From Lumbricus rubellus (taxonomy: Eukaryota > Annelida > Clitellata > Crassiclitellata > Lumbricidae): DNA of 64,000 bases. Of the stretch, positions 11,566 to 21,914 are shown in pieces; the first letter of the stretch is position 1, and every line of letters begins with the position of its first letter. Below the pieces are notes generated by a model. That model made no database searches, was not told the DNA's origin, and saw only the letters and a program-made list of their open reading frames with translations. Where the stretch lies: positions 37,074,524-37,138,523 of the forward strand of contig OX243814.1 in assembly GCA_945859605.1 (NCBI GenBank), given 5' to 3'. Made by a program: the position numbers and the translations under genes.

Positions 11566-11940
11566 TCAAATGATGTCACTTTCACCACGACCGCACATAT
11601 CAGTTTTACAGTTTATCGTAAAGTATAATGGGAACTCCCTGCTATAACTCAAGATCAAATTATTTTTGTGAAGCTCAGTATGGCCTTGTTGATCGAGTCC
11701 TACGGCAACTGATCCCACCTTTGCGACTACCAAGCGAATTTCGTGAACATCGCGCTGTTTTCCGTCAGACCAAACGATCACTGTCTTTCTGTCTCTCTTT
11801 CGACATCTGACTTTTGCTACATAATCACGTCTACAGATAGCCTTCAATGTGCTCAGGTTCCACTTCTCACTGGGTATTTTGCTATGATCTTGCAATACCC
11901 CAGTCTCTGACACGCAATGCCCAAGTTCCCACTTTATCAT
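11566..11940 (-). pseudogene. Possible transposase N-terminal remnant
   Basis: An open frame of 124 codons lies inside the composite DNA transposon. Parts such as SEKWNLSTLKAICRR and QQGHTELHKNN look like the helix-turn-helix region of mariner-type transposases, but I cannot align the whole. Its right part overlaps the 160-bp direct repeat. Treat as a weak call. Confidence 0.35.
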
Positions 11941-12489
11941 CTGCAGAAACTTTGCCCATGACGTTCAGTACGGATTCACAAATTGAGACCTTAATATATA
12001 ATATATCACCAAATACTACCAGATTGCTTCATAAACAGCTTATTTACAGCTCTTAGTGAGGTCATATGGTCATATGACATCATCATCACTTTGTGTGTTG
12101 AAATTTGCAAAAATCTTAAAGAAATCACAGGTGTTGGAAAGTGATTCTGCGAAAATGTGAATAAATGGAAAACTGCTTTTGCACAGCTGTAACTTCTGAA
12201 ATAATGAAGATTCATTACTGAGAATTTCAGGGATTGTTGCAAATTCTTTCCTCTATGCATCCTGCTACTTTCATAGAATAATCTCGATTGGTTGCGGAGA
12301 TATTACATTTTTACTGGTGGGGTATTTTTTATTGAGCCACCCTGTATTTATGTAGTATTTTAATTCTTGTCTTTCCTCATGAGCTTTCTTCCATCTGAAT
12401 GAAGAAGTCCTCAGCTCCTGTAGTTGGTCGTCCTGACTTCGTCCAGACCACAGAGAAGGATCGGATGGATTCCATCCGATGGAATGAAT

Positions 12490-12650
12490 AGAAGGAAGGT
12501 CAGTCCTTCTTCGATATTGGATAACACACTGGCATAAAGATTAGCGGAACCGAGTTCGATCCCGAAGCCCCTATAATAAGATAGACGTGCTTTGTAGGCT
12601 ACCATTAGCGCCGTGTATTGCAGGCTGTCTGTTTTGTTAAGTAGTTAGGA
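12490..12650 (+). repeat. tRNA-derived SINE copy
   Basis: It contains the B-box-like GAGTTCGATCCC and a body (CCCCTATAATAAGATAGACG to ATTGCAGGCTGTCTGTT) that matches the 598-752 copy in opposite orientation. Confidence 0.55.
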
Positions 12651-12714
12651 TTGATGTTTATTAAGATTGCTGTAATCATAATGCGTTTGTCAAAAAGAAT
12701 AATAAAAAAGATTA

Positions 12715-12735
12715 CTATCATCATCATCATCATCA

Positions 12736-12790
<55 letters not shown>

Positions 12791-12841
12791 CGTCGCCGTT
12801 GACGTCGCCGTCGTCGTCGTCGTCGTCGTCGTCGTCATCAT

Positions 12842-12873
<32 letters not shown>

Positions 12874-12945
12874 GCTTCAGCATCAGCATCAGCATCAGAA
12901 TCGTCATCATCATCATCATCGTCATCATCGTCATCATCAGACGCG
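12715..12945. repeat. (ATC/GTC/AGC)n trinucleotide microsatellite
   Basis: About 230 bp of CATCAT, CGTCGT and CAGCAG triplets. It opens long low-complexity frames (poly-Asp, poly-Ser, poly-Val) on both strands that are not genes. Confidence 0.95.
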
Positions 12946-13059
12946 ATTATTATTAGTGAATGCAGCATTAAAAACATCACCAGGATGTCGATCAAGCATT
13001 GTATGTCACTAAAACGCAGTGCGGAGATCACATACATTGTCATGTAAGCTTAGGCCTAC

Positions 13060-13667
13060 TGTACACATGCCTAATTAAGAAAGTGGCTGTGAATAGAAAC
13101 AGACATTGCGCTGGTACTAGTTAGCAAAGACTTTGAAACTATCCTGCAATTTGCAGGCTTATTGCCGTCCAATTCACCTATTATAGTGACGCATTGCCAC
13201 CTAAAGCTACTAAGTAGCGTCATGCTGTTTTTTTCGGATTAGAGCTAGGCCTATCACTAAATTTGGGTTGGATTTTGGTCGTTCAACAATATTATCGTCC
13301 GTTGCTTCAAGTCATCTTATTTGGTATTCACGCGGAGATAACAAACGCTAGAACAAAGTTTATTGGTTGGTGAGTTTTTCTTTAAGAAGCTGTAGCAACA
13401 TTTCGTATGTGCCAATACATATGCCTATTATTGGTTATACGAATTCAACATCTTTAGCCTATTCTGACCATTGCGCAAGTAGGCTAAGAAAAAAGAGTAA
13501 AAACTGCTTCGGATCATTTCATGCAAGTCAATAATCATGAGGATTCTAATACGTAAATAAAATTTCAGCCAAATGTTTAAGTGAAGGTACGTTACTCGAA
13601 AACCATTAACCTAAATCGCATGCGCTTAATGAGCGTACAGTCCCACAAGCAACATCATTTGAATGTC
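13060..13667. other. 3' flank of gene A, nothing else recognised
   Basis: Sequence downstream of the gene A stop codon. No gene, repeat boundary or clear poly(A) site was identified with confidence. Confidence 0.4.
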
Positions 13668-14037
13668 TTAATCTTCAGTCATACGGAAGATGGTCAGCTT
13701 GTTCAGTCCAAATGTGACGAACTCATCCCAATCGCTATCGTGACACGCGAGTCTTGGGACGACGTCCTCGTAATCCTCATGAACTGACCGAGTGAACTCC
13801 AGATCTTTAAAATTCCAGTCTACGAGGTGATCGTTGCCGTTGTGGTCTGACAAAAGAACACGCCCGTAGACGTCACTGTGACAAGCGATGGATCCTGGGT
13901 TAAGTCCATCTCTCTGTCGTTTGATGGTCCCATTAATATCAACTTCCGTTAGGCAAATGGTTGGTCTCACTTCACTGGTAATAGAAACGATCAGAAGGCC
14001 GCCAATTCCTTTCCTTACCAATATGTTTTTGGCGTAT

Positions 14038-14504
14038 TTAGGAATGGGGGGAGGTCAGCGTAAACTGGTTGAGCAGGGAACCATCGATATTGAAGACACT
14101 CAAGGCTGGCATGCAATTTATGGATTGATGCAGTACGAGGGAACCATTTCCTGCAACTATTGTGATGGATGGAAGGCAATGAGGCAGCCAAGTGGAGTCG
14201 ATGTGCGTTGAGATGCGATAACCATTTTCCCCGTCCTTCTCAATCTTGTGAATCTCAACGTAGTCAACCTTTCGCTGATAGAGCAGGTACAGATAGTTTG
14301 ATTCAGAGCTAGCTGTCATAGATCTAGGATAAGCAACTTTCAGGCTGAAGTGTCCTGTCTTAACAGCCATATTGTTGCGATCGTAGACAGCGATGTAGCC
14401 AACGCCGTAATTGAGGTAGACCTCATCACGCAGCACGGCCATGTGACTAACATTCAGGAGAATAGGACTCTGATGCGAGATTTCCAAACGAATCGGCCTA
14501 GGAG
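14038..14504 (-). CDS. Gene A exon 4, first part (propeller-like)
   Basis: It follows the acceptor TTTTTTTTTAG at 14505 in phase 1 and begins SPRPIRLEISHQ. Repeats such as HMAVLRDEVYLNYG, YIAVYDRNN and NGSLVLHQS resemble blades of NHL/Kelch-like propellers and align by eye with gene B exon 4. It ends early at a stop created by the frame change at 14046-14051. Confidence 0.65.
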
Positions 14505-14936
14505 CTAAAAAAAAAGCACACCTCGTGTCATGGAAATTGCACAAAAAAGATAGCTGCTACAGTAACTGTTAAGCACAGTTTTAATAAAGACGACATTGAT
14601 TCACAACCTGCATGCCTACACGCAATATCCATGTAGTGCTAGTATGTCTAGGTCGTGCGACCGGGGTATATAGGGGTATGTTCGGTGCCTTGAAGTCGGA
14701 AGGTTGCAATTTAGAATCCAGCTCAAGCCACCGCGTAGAGACCCTGAGCAAGTCCTTCACTCGCAATAATGCTCGTGCGTTTCGTGAAACTCCTATAATT
14801 CAGTGTCTGTGCCGTATTCGGGAGTGCCTCTGAGTAGTAATCTGTAAGGGGTGCAATAACAAGTTTCATGAATTTATGTGCAGCAAGCAAAAACTCAAAA
14901 TCTAGAATAAACTCGAAAATTTAGGAACAATTAGTG

Positions 14937-15674
14937 CATGGGCGCCCGCAGAAATTTTTGCAGGGGGGGGCGAAAATTTTCGACAAATTTTTTCACAGTT
15001 ACCGTAAATATTTTAGTAGCAAGAGCTTGAAAAATGCAAAGCTGGAAATTAAGAACATGAGTATTTTTCAATGAGGTTTCTCAATGCAAATAATTTGTCA
15101 GCTTCATTTTGTGTATCAGCTTTAATATAAATAGTTTCTTTAGTGCGAAGAAATTTGTTAAAAATAAAAAAGTACTCCGTTAGATGTTAAAAGTGGGTTC
15201 CTGAAGCGGCGCTGTAATATTATAGCCTAAGTGCATTGAATGAATGAATAAGCTTAAATAAATAAAAAAATTCGGTGCGCTATAGAGAAATTTCAAATTT
15301 TTGCATTGGTATTGATACTTAATTTTGTGCAGTTGTGAAAGGTTGAATGACGGTGAGATTCCAATCAAGTAGGCCATAATCGATAGAAAAATACTATTTG
15401 CAAGGGCGCCTGCCAGAGGGTTAACAGCCAATGGTCATTGTTCCAGCTTTTAACAAGATGTTGAAAATGCAAGGCAGAAAATTTGGAGCATGTTTATTTC
15501 TACAGAGATTTCTATACATAGATTTCTGAATTTCTCTGTTTGTATAGTTTGTATCATTAGTGGTTTAATGCGAAAAAGTTGCTAAAAACCCAAAAGTAGT
15601 AGTTAAAAATAAGTTTCAATTTTCCAGGGGGGGGGGCAAGTGCCCCCCCTTGCCCCTATGTGCGGGCGCCCATG
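14937..15674. mobile_element. hAT-like MITE, TSD AATTAGTG
   Basis: A 738-bp element in intron 3 of gene A with ends CATGGGCGCCCGCA and TGCGGGCGCCCATG. Perfect 8-bp duplications AATTAGTG flank it (14929-14936, 15675-15682). G-runs lie just inside both ends. No coding sequence. It is longer than the other hAT-like copies here and its interior is different. Confidence 0.85.
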
Positions 15675-16239
15675 AATTAGTGGGCCCTGCTTATTCGCTA
15701 GTTTTCTGCGTAGAACCATACAATAAACCCTGTTAATAATTGAGATTGCTACAAACTTATGTATCGACACCAGCGAAATGTTAACTTACACAACGCTGCG
15801 TAAATCTGAGTAGCCTACATGGACCCACAGTTAGCACCCAAAAGTGTCCCGTTCAGGATTGCAAATTCATATATCTAATTATTGCCAAGAGTTTCAGTAC
15901 AAGCGTGTTGGATACTGTTATAGAGCAATGAACTTGTCTCTTCGGGCTATAATAGGCTAATTGCAGCTAGGATGAAGACATTAATTTTAGAAGTTTTACA
16001 GACGAAGATTCGGATGTTGAATGGGCTACATAGTACATAAGGATATTACAGCTAAGTAGATTAGAGAAAGCGACTAAATCAATGTTTAAAAACGCCCGAT
16101 GTCAAAGATTATCCCGAAAAAGATAGATATATGATTTACAAAATTTAGGCTATGCCAATAAAAACACTGACAATCGAAAGGCAAAATCCTGCTATTGAGA
16201 AGTAGGACCCATGGACGAGAATGATCACACCAGCCTAGA

Positions 16240-16375
16240 TTATCACCCTAATTCATCATCCTAATTCACCAACCTAGTTCATAAGACTAATTTATCAGCC
16301 TGATTTAACAGCAAAATTTATAAGCCTAGTTTTCAGCCTAACTCATCAGCATAATTTAGCCGCCTAGGCTTAGTT
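16240..16375 (+). repeat. Degenerate short tandem repeat CCTAATTCATCA
   Basis: About seven imperfect units of CCTAATTCATCA(G) type, with drifted spacing, in an intron of gene A. Confidence 0.6.
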
Positions 16376-16579
16376 CTATAGCCTTTTGGGGGTGATAAGC
16401 AATTGATCAGGCTGGTGGGCAGTGGGTCAACGATTCGCCATGAAGTCAAGACAACTGAAATCGCTTGCAATGATCGCAATTCAAATCCAGTTAATCTTTA
16501 CAGGAAGAGCAATATTAAGAATTTAATAATAAAGCATGTCCAATATTGGAAATAAGGCTTCTTTATGTCACGAACTAAC

Positions 16580-16787
16580 AAGTACCGTTCATGACTCGTT
16601 GAAGCTCATTTCGGAAAAGGCTACTTGTAAGGATGCTGCTCCAATGAGGACAGACGGATCCCAGTCGGTTCAACACCACATCCGCTTTTTCTTTCCACGC
16701 ACTCCTCGGCAGTTTCAACTCCCATACTTCCGTGGTAACGACTTTAACGAGGATGCGTTCAAACATCTCTATCGGTAGATCCTCTAG
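16580..16787 (-). CDS. Gene A exon 3, F-box-like
   Basis: 208 nt, phase 0 to 1, with acceptor TGTGTAG and donor GTTAGT. It begins LEDLPIEMFERIL, the hallmark LPxE..x.IL start of an F-box, followed by a segment rich in Trp (SAWKEKADVV, CPHWSSIL) and ending LFRNELQRVMNGT. Identical length to the homologous exons of genes B and C. Confidence 0.7.
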
Positions 16788-17044
16788 CTACACATAAAAA
16801 GATACAAAATAATGTCAAAACACTTCTTAGGACCACCTCAGCATAGAATCAACCAAATGAAACAATATTACTAAACTGGGTGGCACTCATTAGAGCAGTA
16901 TGAGATGTCAAACTTTTTAAATGGTGGGCCAGTGGCAATAATATTATTTTCTAGCAAGTGACGAGCCAGCACATACCGAAGGTTCCTTAGCAAAATGGGT
17001 TAGGGTTTGAGGCTGAAAGTGTGCTAATTGCTCCCCTTAAAATA

Positions 17045-17115
17045 AAACAGCTCGTGAATAAGCTGGTGCCCAGCGCATGGCTTTCGAGTGGCGCTTTAGA
17101 AGTTTGGAGATTAGA
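17045..17115. repeat. Dispersed repeat shared with 20035-20110
   Basis: AAGCTGGTGCCC(A/T)GCGC(A/T)TGGCTTTC followed by similar sequence occurs at both places in the same orientation, with about 80% identity by eye. It may be a tRNA-like SINE piece or a local duplication between genes A and B. Confidence 0.45.
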
Positions 17116-18051
17116 TTACGATTACATCCAGACACCCTAGCCATATAATTAAAGGCCCATAACGACACGATTTATATTTCCTAATAGGCTACTTAAACGC
17201 CACCACTGCTCGTACTTTGTAAGTGCCAGTCCCAAGACTGAAGAAAGCAGGAGGGAGACACTTATCATCCTTGATATAACACATGCAACATCGTTCAACA
17301 AGAACAAATATCGCCGAAATGTATGGAAAGACTGAAACACTGCATACTCTTTCTATTGAAACCTGAGTTAAGTGAGTTATACAGCAATGCATTCAGACAC
17401 AAAGCGTTACTTTGCTTTCGAATTCACAATCATAGGCCACAATTATTGAGTGCTAATAATTATGCCTCATTCAGTTTGGCTATCCAGAAACAAAAATTGT
17501 TAGAGTGTAAGCCTGATTATCATGACAATTACAAAGTTTAGATGATAAACGAAGAATGTGAATGATGATAAATATATGAGAAGCTATAATAGCTTACCGT
17601 TGTGTCACTCAATGAGGTGAGTTTAGCACGTTTAGCATTGTCATCTTGATCGCTTCCCTGTCCTAGAAGCAGAATAAGACGTCAGTTTTAGTGATCATAT
17701 TAGCGCAAGAGAAACTTCAATTCTTTATAACAAAAAACACATACAATGATCATGCATTAGACATGTACACAGTAGGACCTACACAGCGTCCGTAAAAACG
17801 ATGCAATAATTATTACGAACATATCTCATAAATAAATAAAAAATTGGAACTTAAAAACATTAGGGCCTATCATATAAGCTTACAGGATCGCCGAGAGGGT
17901 TGCAGAGGCAAATGCCATTTATAAGTGTGAAGGCTCGGCGACTTTAAGGGACCCGACCTGTAGATAGCCTACATACGAAGTCTATGATTCAGGCACATGC
18001 CTTTTGAAATGGGCTATAGATCTAATACTACATTGAATAATGTTATCTACT

Positions 18052-18054
18052 AGC

Positions 18055-18130
<76 letters not shown>

Positions 18131-18285
18131 TGGTGGTGGTGGTGGTGGTGGTGGTGGTGGTGGTGGTGGTGGTGGTGGTGGTGGTGATGGTGGTGGTGGT
18201 GGTGGTGGTGGCGGCGGCGGCGGCGGCAGCGGAGGCGGCGGTGGCGGCGGCGGCGGCCGCAGCAGCAGCAGCAGTAGTAGTCGCA
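18052..18285. repeat. (AGT)n-(GGT)n-(GGC)n microsatellite
   Basis: Compound trinucleotide tract in intron 1 of gene A. It opens poly-Ser/Val/Ala frames on one strand and poly-Pro/Tyr on the other; none is coding. Confidence 0.95.
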
Positions 18286-19129
18286 TCAGTCTAAGTTCTA
18301 CATTACCGACAACTAGCAGATCGAGCTGATCAAGTTGCGCCACTATAGATCAAAATTCCTGTGTAATTGTATGCACCACAGGTCTAATAATAATTAATTG
18401 AATGAGTTTGGCTACACACAACTTTCAAACACTTTGTTAGGTCTGATACCACAGGCGACACAGCGCTTTTTGAAGTCGAACTTGAGTCGTCGTAATTCAA
18501 GTTGGAAATCGACGAAACATTTAGCACAGTTTAACATGTAGGCCTAACCTAGTAACTGCTGTTACTCTGCTAGCACATGATATGGAAAACTGAATGATCA
18601 GTTGACCAACCTGGAGCAGATTTATTGTCGTCCTGGAAACGATAACGTAGGATACATGAAAAGGGCAGGCCTAATATTAATTCTAGGGGTAGTCTGGTAC
18701 CCTCTGCTGCTATCTGCATGACCTGTTCACTGATTCGAGAGTTTTTTTATTGCTATAAGGATTACAGCGTACGATGAAACACTCAAAAACTCACTTCCGC
18801 CTTTGTCGTTATCTGAATCACCAGCGGTTCGTTTCGTCGACATGATTTATGGTGTCGAAAGAAAAAACTAACACGCTGCGTAAGGGAGTTTAGAAGTATA
18901 GCTACCTAAACGTAAATTTTAGGACCAACAAACTAATTAACAACCGTTATACCATACAAAAATGTCAATTTTAGAGATATTACTTCTAAATCCGTTCCAC
19001 TCCGATATTTTGACGCGGGACGTCTGAAGAACGTAACTATTGTCATACTGTGACGTCACACAATGGACGCGGTTTGATCATAGGTATTTATTATATGCCA
19101 ATCTATGGATGTGACTGATGTTTGTATTT

Positions 19130-19320
19130 ATGTGCACTTGTTATAGCGCCCCTTCAAGCACCCTTTTCAGAGGCGCTCCCTACTACAGAGAGGACACTGA
19201 ATCTGAGTTTCACGCCGAAGCGCTGAGCAATTGCGGCGACTTGAGGTGGATTTGAACTTAAAATCATTCGGCTGCAAGGCAACGAAAATACCCACTACAC
19301 CACTGCGCCCTACCATGTTC
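19130..19320 (-). repeat. tRNA-derived SINE with GCGCC tail
   Basis: Minus strand: GTAGGGCGCAGTGGTGTAGTGG (A-box region) and AAGTTCAAATCCACC (B-box) at tRNA spacing (about 19250-19312). A body then ends in AGGGGCGCTATAACAAG. A related copy lies at about 56490-56660. Confidence 0.6.
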
Positions 19321-19504
19321 TACAAGCGATATTCGTTAAAACCATTTTAGGTATAAAATTAATTGGTATGATAATTTAGTGAGGTTATTAACTTATTATC
19401 ATGATACGCTAACTACTTGTACAGCACTTAGGCCTATAATAGCATACATTTCAATACGTATTTTAAAAAGGTGTTGTAGTTTACCATCCGCACTCTTTAT
19501 TTTA

Positions 19505-19770
19505 CATTACTACTACCACTACCACTACCACTACCACTGCTGCTGCTGCTACTGCTACTGCTACTGATGCTATAGGCCTATACTACTACTACTACTACTA
19601 CAGCATCAGGATTATCATCATTAGGCCTATGAGTTCGATTGAGTTCATATACCGTTCAGTGTTTCACACGTTTTATGCATGTGATTCTATGAGATGGGCT
19701 AGATCATGATCGTGATCATGATCATCATCATCGTCGTCATCATCATCATCGTCGTCGTTGTCGTTGTCAT
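19505..19770. repeat. Trinucleotide microsatellites (ACC/GCT/ACT, ATC/GTC)
   Basis: Two clustered tracts: CTACCACTACCACTGCTGCTG... (19507-19605) and CATCATCATCGTCGTC (19720-19770). Confidence 0.85.
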
Positions 19771-21063
19771 TTCCATTTAACACACATGAAACATCGGGAT
19801 AGATCTATCACTGTTCCATTTATTTCTTGGCGTCATGGACCTTCCTTATGAGCGTCTTATTCAATTAAATTAAATATTTGTTTAATCAGCACTTCAGGCT
19901 GGCAGAACGCAGCATGAAGTCTACTTATATCTGCAACCTATTGGCACTGCTTAAAATTATGTCGTTGAATTTAACACGTTTTATGCATGTGAATCTATGG
20001 GCAGCGCCCGTAGTTTTACTGAAAAGAGCCACCGCATTTATTCAGCACTCGTGATAAGCTGGTGCCCTGCGCTTGGCTTTCCAGTCACACTTTAGAAATT
20101 TAAAGATTACGATTAATCCGGCCCTTCTGCCACAGATCCAGTCATGTGACTTGTCTTAAACAGAATCAATCGAAACTGGCTAGACGACATTGTTTTCAAT
20201 CAAGTTTGTGGTTATTCGTTCAGAACCCATTATTTCTGCAACGGAAGGAAAAGCAGACAAACAGAAAAAACATTCGAAGTTGAGCAGAACGATTGAGTTC
20301 ATATACCGTTCAGTGTTTAATCTAGTTCCACTGTTGAGGGCCAATGGAGAGAGAGGGTATATACCGTATATTTCAGGTTTGTTCTATACTTTTCCATTAT
20401 GATAACCTTTCTTGATAGGTCCTACTTCAATGATGCGCAGTCGAAATCTTCTTCTAACGGCAAAATTTGATATAGGCCTACAATTACACAGTCAAGCAAA
20501 CATTCGAATTTTCGGTGTGGGGATGGTACGTAATTATTACATGTGAACAACACCTCTCGATTTTTCTGGGGGAGAAATCTCATTCTTGTGGGCAACTTCC
20601 CCTCTCCAGAGACATCTCGATTAAACACGGATGCCGTTAGGTCTTCATGACGAAGTTCACGCAAAAATGAGCTGCATGACAAAATTCACTGATGCCCATC
20701 GAGTCTCAAAAATCTTATTAATACTTTTTCAAAAATATTTAAAATGTCTAAATAATTGATGCGTATAGCAGACAGACATTGGGTCTAAACACTGCTATTT
20801 ATCCTGTATATTTATTATCAATTTCAGTATAAGTGAGAGGTTGATTTTGCCACAATAACAGGCAAGAAGTAGGCCTAAATATGAACACACATATTTTTAA
20901 GTGATGTGCACCCAGTTGTTGATTAGAGAAGACTAAGTAGGCCTACTCAAACATTGTCCTTCGGAAATGAAATCCGGCTCAGCTATTAAAATACGACAAT
21001 TGCACGAAATATCAAAACTATCTAGGATCTATCTATCTGTCCTTTCGCCAACATCCTCTCAAG
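19771..21063. other. Intergenic between genes A and B
   Basis: No gene recognised. It contains short duplicated words also found nearby (ATACCGTTCAGTGTTT at about 19650 and 20300; CACGTTTTATGCATGTGA at about 19667 and 19975), suggesting local duplications. The open frame at 20422-20682 (minus) has no supporting feature. Confidence 0.4.
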
Positions 21064-21914
21064 TTAGTATTCTTCCGTAAAATGGAAGATAGTTAAATCC
21101 CCACCCACAGTTGTAAGTATCTCGTCTCTTTGGCTGTTGTAGTGCAGCCACCTGGGGAACCTGTGCACGCCCTCATACAGCTGCGAACAAGTGAAGTCCA
21201 GGAGATTAAATTCCGAATCTAATAGCGTGATTCTTTTGTGCTGATCGGACAGCAGCAAGCGTCCGTAACTGTCTGCACGACAGACGTTGAATGCTCGGAG
21301 TGGCAACAGACGTTCGCGTAGAAAAGTCCCATCCATGTTGATCTCTGTGAATTTTGTATTTTGCTGATCGTTAATTGAAACCAGCACAAGGTTTCCACTT
21401 GAGTTTGGAATAACTGCTTTGAGAGACGGCGAACTGGAAAGCATCCTGATTTCATGCTGGAACGAACCATTCGCGTCATATACATTCAGTACAAAGCGCC
21501 GCTCGCCTCTAAGACATCCTGAAAGGATTAGGCTACCGTTGGCAGTAACTGATAGATTAGGGCAATCCCAGGTCGTCCTCATATCACTAATCATGGGCGA
21601 AACGTTAAACTGTTGCTGGTGATCGTCTCTCGTGATGCGCAAGACGGAAGTGCGAAAACTTAGCTGGCTGCTTAGTATGTAAATGCAGTTTGACATGCTG
21701 CAAGTAGCGATGCGTATTGGGCATGTTCCTGGCAGCGGGATGACAGCTCTCACCTCTGCCACGTCGTTGCGGTCATGAACATGAACAGCATCGAAGCATG
21801 GTTCGGGCAGCAAGCACAGACAAAATATTTCATCCTTCAGTGTAGCCATTCCGAGGACATAGAACTTGAGCGATGATAGCTGATGTAATATCTCCATACG
21901 AATCGTTTTCTGAG
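21064..21914 (-). CDS. Gene B exon 4, beta-propeller-like
   Basis: Acceptor TTATTTGCAG at 21915. Blades are suggested by recurring strand pairs: LGMATLKDEIFCLCL, DAVHVHDRNDVAEVR, SNCIYILSS, NLSVTANGSLILSG, LNVYDANGSFQHEI, SGNLVLVSIND, DSYGRLLLSDQHKRITLLD, DEILTTVGGDLTIFHF. NHL/WD-type propellers show this 40-50 residue rhythm. About six blades are visible, so the fold is probable but not proven. Confidence 0.65.

Larger units (their letters stand above)
10043..12344. mobile_element. Composite Tc1/mariner-type element with nested insertions
   Basis: The ends CAGGGTGGCTCAAAAAAATA and its near reverse complement at 12344 form an inverted repeat that continues for tens of bases. Both ends are flanked by TA (10041-10042, 12345-12346). 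A direct repeat of about 160 bp (10265-10426 and 11557-11718) lies inside, separating broken transposase pieces from an inserted minus-strand LINE fragment. All coding parts are disrupted. Confidence 0.75.
13668..18843 (-). pseudogene. Gene A: F-box/beta-propeller-like protein, frameshifted
   Basis: Four exons on the minus strand: exon 1 18795-18843 (MSTKRTAGDSDNDKGG, donor GTGAGT); exon 2 17598-17662 (DDNAKRAKLTSLSDTT); exon 3 16580-16787, F-box-like, beginning LEDLPIEMFERIL; exon 4 14504 down to 13668, propeller-like. Junction phases 1, 0 and 1 are consistent and match paralogues B and C. Exon 4 is split between two frames by a run of six G (14046-14051 on the plus strand), which brings a stop at 14038. 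The downstream frame (NGNDHLVDWNFKDLEFTR) continues the paralogue pattern. F-box proteins usually recruit substrates to SCF ubiquitin ligases; that role is inferred only. It is a pseudogene, or a homopolymer sequencing error. Confidence 0.7.

Noticed and set aside
12605..13047. Long open frames on both strands of poly-Asp, poly-Ser, poly-Val and poly-Thr
   Set aside because: They are produced by the trinucleotide microsatellite and open in nearly every frame.
18040..18343. Poly-Ser/Val and poly-Pro frames
   Set aside because: Microsatellite artefact inside an intron of gene A.
20422..20682. Minus-strand 86-codon frame
   Set aside because: No homologous exon in paralogues, no convincing splice sites and no recognisable motif.
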